A stretch of DNA of 64,000 nucleotides from Thermoplasmata archaeon. GTDB taxonomy: Archaea; Thermoplasmatota; Thermoplasmata; Thermoplasmatales; Thermoplasmataceae. Shown here piece after piece: positions 61,069-64,000 of the stretch. Each line of letters starts with the position of its first letter. Positions within the stretch are counted from its first letter, which is position 1. The notes beneath the pieces are model-generated. The model worked only from the letters and a program-made list of their open reading frames with translations, did not search any database and had not been told where the DNA came from. The position numbers and the translations under genes were made by a program. The DNA is taken from NCBI GenBank assembly GCA_021797355.1, contig JAJZZX010000002.1, forward strand, positions 186,001 through 250,000, in the 5' to 3' direction.

Positions 61069-63725
61069 CCACGGGAATTTCCAAGAGGATTTATAAGATT
61101 CAGTTTGCGCTGCTGTCGCCAGATGAAATTAGAAAGATGTCTCAGGTGAAGGTTATCACTGCCGACACCTATGACGATGACGGATATCCAATAGAGAGAG
61201 GCCTCATGGATCTACATATGGGCGTAATAGAACCAGGGCTTAAATGCGCAACGTGCGGCGGAAAGGTTGACGAGTGCCCTGGGCACTTTGGGCACATTGA
61301 GCTTGCCATGCCGGTAGTTCACATAGGTTTCATAAAGGAGATCAAAACTTTCCTGGACGCAACTTGCAAATCATGCGGCAAGATCAAGCTCACTGAGGAT
61401 GAGATATCTAGCTACAGGGAGAGATTCAGCCAGCTCTCACTCTCAAATTCAGACCCTGAAGTTATCAGCCTTATGTCTAAGAAGGTCACGGATGAGGCAT
61501 CACAGAGGATGGTATGCCCCCATTGTGGGGCCCAGCAGAACAAGGTAATCCTGGACAAGCCAACGACCTTCAGGGAAGAGGGAATCAAGGTAACGCCCAA
61601 GGAAATCAGGGAAAGGCTTGAGAGGGTTCCAGATGAGCATCTGGTCTTCTTCGGACTGAACCCGGAAGTTGCAAGGCCGGAATGGATGGTACTAACAGTG
61701 CTCCCCGTTCCACCAATCAATGTAAGGCCCTCAATCACGCTGGAAACCGGAGAGAGAAGCGAAGATGATCTCACACACAAACTTGTTGATATCATAAGAA
61801 TCAGCCAGAGGCTCAGGGAAAGCAGGGATAATGGATCACCACAGCTGATTATTGAGGACCTCTGGGATCTGCTTCAATTCCATGTTACCACGTATTTTGA
61901 CAACCAGACAGCTGGCATACCGCCAGCCAGGCACAGGTCAGGCAGGGCTTTGAAGACTCTTGTGCAGCGACTCAAGGGAAAGGAGGGCAGATTCAGGTCC
62001 AATCTATCTGGTAAGAGGGTCAATTTCTCTGCCAGGACAGTTATTTCACCTGAACCTTTCCTTTCTGTGAATGAAGTCGGTGTACCTGAAAAGGCAGCCA
62101 GGGAGCTTACTGTCCCAGTTACTGTCAACGTGTTCAACGTTGAAAGCATAAGGGAATTCGTGAAGAGGGGACCGGATCCGAGGGATGAGTTCGGCAAGTA
62201 TCTTGCAGGCGTCAACTACATCATAAGGCCAGATGGGAGAAGAATCAAGATAACTTCACAGAATGCCGATGAAAACAGTAAGAGAATAGAGCCTGGCTGG
62301 ATAGTTGAAAGGCAACTCACTGAAGGTGACATAGTACTCTTCAACAGGCAGCCATCACTGCACAGGATGTCAATGATGGGGCACACTGTCAGGATACTTG
62401 ACGGGCAGACGTTCAGGTTCAACCTTGCGGTATGCACCCCCTATAATGCAGATTTTGATGGAGATGAGATGAATCTCCATATTATACAGAAAGAAGAAGC
62501 CAGGGCTGAAGCACGGATCATAATGAAGGTTCAAGAGCAGATAATGTCCCCAAGATTCGGCGGGCCAATTATCGGTGGAATTCATGACCATATTACAGCC
62601 ATGTTCCTTCTGACCCACAATAATCCTCTTTTCCCGGAGGACGAGACAGTCCACATGCTGAGTTACCTTGATATTGACAGAATGCCAGAACCTGTTGTGA
62701 AAAACGGGAAGAAATTCTACCACGGAAGGGACATATTCTCCCTTATACTGCCAGAGGGCCTTAATCTAAAGTTCACCAGCAAGCTTTGTTCCGGTTCTAA
62801 GGAAAAGTGTGAATACGAAGACGATCCCGCTGACAAATTTGTCTACATAGTTGACGGAAAGATGCTACATGGTACCATAGACGAGGCTGCAATTGGATCA
62901 TTTTCAGGCGAAATTATCGACAAGATATTCAGGAAGTACGGATCAGAAGAAACTTCAAAATTCATAGACAGGATGACAAGGTTGGGCGTTGGGTTCATAA
63001 GCATCAGGGGTTTCTCCACGGGCATTGCCGATTACGATATACCTGAGAGCGCCATAGCAAGGATAGAAGAGATATCGGCCCAGGCAATTGAGAGAACAGA
63101 GAAACTGATAGAAACATACAGGAACGGGCTCCTTCAACCATCTCCCGGAAGGTCTGTGGAAGATACACTTGAAATTGAAATACTTTCAACCACCGGTATG
63201 GTAAGGGATGAATCAGGCAAGATTGCCAGCACATTCCTGGGGCTGAACAACCCATCGGTGATAATGGCAAGATCAGGAGCCCGTGCAAAGATGCTTAACA
63301 TTTCTGAAGTTGCGGGAATGGTTGGCCAGCAGTCAGTGAGAGGAGGTAGGCTTAACAGAGGCTATTACGGAAGAACTCTCCCTCATTTCAAGGTCAACGA
63401 TATTGGAGCAATGGCAAGGGGTTTCGTTAAATCGTCATACAAGGAGGGCCTGAACCCGCTCGAGTACTTTATGCACAGCATTGGAGGCAGGGAAGGCCTC
63501 GTGGATATTGCAGTGAGAACGTCAAGAAGCGGATACATGCAGAGGAGGCTTATCAATGCCTTTGAGGATCTCAAGGTTGATGAGGACCTACGTGTGCAGG
63601 ACACAGTAGGGGCAGTTATACAGTTCAAGTATGGAGAAGACGGTGTCGATCCAACAAGAAGTGACAGGGGAGAGACCATTGATGTGGACTACCATGCCTT
63701 TGACGTAGAACAGGAGGTAAAATGA
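61065..63725 (+). CDS. rpoA1: RNA polymerase subunit A' (Rpo1N)
   Basis: N-terminal part of the largest RNAP subunit, 886 residues. Zinc sites [21 protein letters not shown] and CKSCGK ... CPHCGAQQ; the catalytic Mg motif [48 protein letters not shown]. The chain ends soon after [22 protein letters not shown], where archaea split A' from A''. The stop overlaps the next ATG (ATGA). Confidence 0.98.
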   Translation: MTTGISKRIYKIQFALLSPDEIRKMSQVKVITADTYDDDGYPIERGLMDLHMGVIEPGLKCATCGGKVDECPGHFGHIELAMPVVHIGFIKEIKTFLDATCKSCGKIKLTEDEISSYRERFSQLSLSNSDPEVISLMSKKVTDEASQRMVCPHCGAQQNKVILDKPTTFREEGIKVTPKEIRERLERVPDEHLVFFGLNPEVARPEWMVLTVLPVPPINVRPSITLETGERSEDDLTHKLVDIIRISQRLRESRDNGSPQLIIEDLWDLLQFHVTTYFDNQTAGIPPARHRSGRALKTLVQRLKGKEGRFRSNLSGKRVNFSARTVISPEPFLSVNEVGVPEKAARELTVPVTVNVFNVESIREFVKRGPDPRDEFGKYLAGVNYIIRPDGRRIKITSQNADENSKRIEPGWIVERQLTEGDIVLFNRQPSLHRMSMMGHTVRILDGQTFRFNLAVCTPYNADFDGDEMNLHIIQKEEARAEARIIMKVQEQIMSPRFGGPIIGGIHDHITAMFLLTHNNPLFPEDETVHMLSYLDIDRMPEPVVKNGKKFYHGRDIFSLILPEGLNLKFTSKLCSGSKEKCEYEDDPADKFVYIVDGKMLHGTIDEAAIGSFSGEIIDKIFRKYGSEETSKFIDRMTRLGVGFISIRGFSTGIADYDIPESAIARIEEISAQAIERTEKLIETYRNGLLQPSPGRSVEDTLEIEILSTTGMVRDESGKIASTFLGLNNPSVIMARSGARAKMLNISEVAGMVGQQSVRGGRLNRGYYGRTLPHFKVNDIGAMARGFVKSSYKEGLNPLEYFMHSIGGREGLVDIAVRTSRSGYMQRRLINAFEDLKVDEDLRVQDTVGAVIQFKYGEDGVDPTRSDRGETIDVDYHAFDVEQEVK

Positions 63726-64000
63726 TGCCCATTCTGCTTTTCAAGGACACGAAGAAAAATATGGAGGTCCTGAAAAAGAAAGCCCCATGCAAATATGCTG
63801 TGGATGACCAGATAACTGAAAGTGTTAAGGAGGCATATGTCACATCTGATAAGAAGAACTTCATTTACCGCATCCGGCTGTCTGGCGTGGAGGACTTTAA
63901 GGATACCCCTGATGTCATAAGGAAAAACAAGGGTGACATGAAGTCAATCCTAGTGGTTGAGAGCTGCGATTCAATCGATCCGGTGCCTCTTTCACAGTTC
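63722..64000 (+). CDS. Partial ORF in rpoA2 position, identity not proven
   Basis: 93 codons open to the window end; starts at ATG 63722 overlapping the rpoA1 stop (ATGA), with a second in-frame ATG at 63725. By gene order this should be rpoA2 (subunit A''). But the visible residues ([59 protein letters not shown]) show none of the A'' signatures such as the GEAVGIIAAQSIGEPGTQ block. It may be a long N-terminal extension of A'' or a separate small gene inserted in the operon. Confidence 0.6.
   Translation, partial: MMPILLFKDTKKNMEVLKKKAPCKYAVDDQITESVKEAYVTSDKKNFIYRIRLSGVEDFKDTPDVIRKNKGDMKSILVVESCDSIDPVPLSQF

Noticed and set aside
57466-63725. Inteins or split points within rpoB and rpoA1, or inteins in top6B/top6A
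   Set aside because: All conserved blocks follow each other at normal spacing, without insertion or splicing-type Cys/His-Asn motifs.
1-64000. CRISPR array, toxin-antitoxin, restriction or other defence locus
   Set aside because: No regularly spaced repeats and no cas, methylase-endonuclease or typical small toxin-antitoxin pair was seen; the unknown genes carry no defence-type motifs.

Overview
This window is a chromosomal segment of a Thermoplasmatales-type archaeon (Thermoplasma / 'alphabet-plasma' relatives). The indicators are an HU/HTa-type DNA-binding protein, a 5S rRNA gene standing alone, an undivided rpoB beside a split rpoA, a Kae1-Bud32 fusion, DnaG-type primase, topoisomerase VI, Nop10, aIF2 subunits, and ribosomal proteins S6e, L44e and S27e. 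Promoters look archaeal, with A/T-rich TATA boxes about 22-28 nt before many starts. Many first genes appear leaderless, often with GTG or TTG starts. Internal operon genes carry GGTGATC or GGAGG-like ribosome-binding sites. Nearly all of the sequence is ordinary, densely packed core genome; the single clear mobile element is a decayed insertion sequence at 23.58-25.03 kb.

Layout. 0-1.2 kb: 3' part of thrS and a small convergent ORF. 1.2-1.6 kb: non-coding, with a strong hairpin. 1.6-5.0 kb: fixCXAB, an ETF and ETF dehydrogenase electron-transfer module. 5.2-7.5 kb: a DNA glycosylase convergent with the rps6e-aif2g operon. 7.6-11.8 kb: a two-gene NAD-type formate dehydrogenase. 12.0-14.6 kb: KEOPS fusion, XTP pyrophosphatase and a small membrane protein. 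14.6-17.7 kb: aminopropyltransferase, HTa, a small protein and an endonuclease IV-like protein. 17.9-22.9 kb: dnaG, a Lon-like ATPase without a protease domain, a small coiled-coil protein and an M61 peptidase. 23-26.7 kb: three regulator-type or unknown genes interrupted by the IS.

26.7-33.5 kb: RrmJ, GcvH, a zinc-knuckle membrane protein, a cyclic phosphodiesterase, an HTH regulator, MarC, a DUF47-PiT phosphate module and an unrecognised gene pair. 34-38.8 kb: NreA with a radical SAM protein, a phosphoesterase, an atypical SDR and a cupin. 38.9-41.1 kb: the translation operon rpl44e-rps27e-aif2a-nop10-PAC2, with a hairpin in its leader. 41.2-45 kb: top6B, top6A and a nitrilase. 45-47 kb: trehalose synthesis (otsA-otsB). 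47-51.2 kb: a marR-MFS operon, a membrane protein, 5S rRNA and a second MFS. 51.3-56.9 kb: trpS, mtnA, a KDG-aldolase-like protein and an ABC transporter. 57.1-64 kb: tRNA-Lys directly ahead of rpoH-rpoB-rpoA1 and a truncated ORF at the window edge.

I did not find a defence system, CRISPR array or clearly new multi-gene system. The observations most worth following are the IS with a precise 10-bp target duplication and an intact passenger gene beside a broken transposase, the unrecognised overlapping gene pair at 31.9-33.5 kb, the tRNA-Lys/RNA polymerase co-transcription arrangement, the structured leader of the rpl44e operon, the structured non-coding patch near 1.3 kb, and several core enzymes with altered signature residues (SDR, Bud32, aIF2-gamma, ThrRS).
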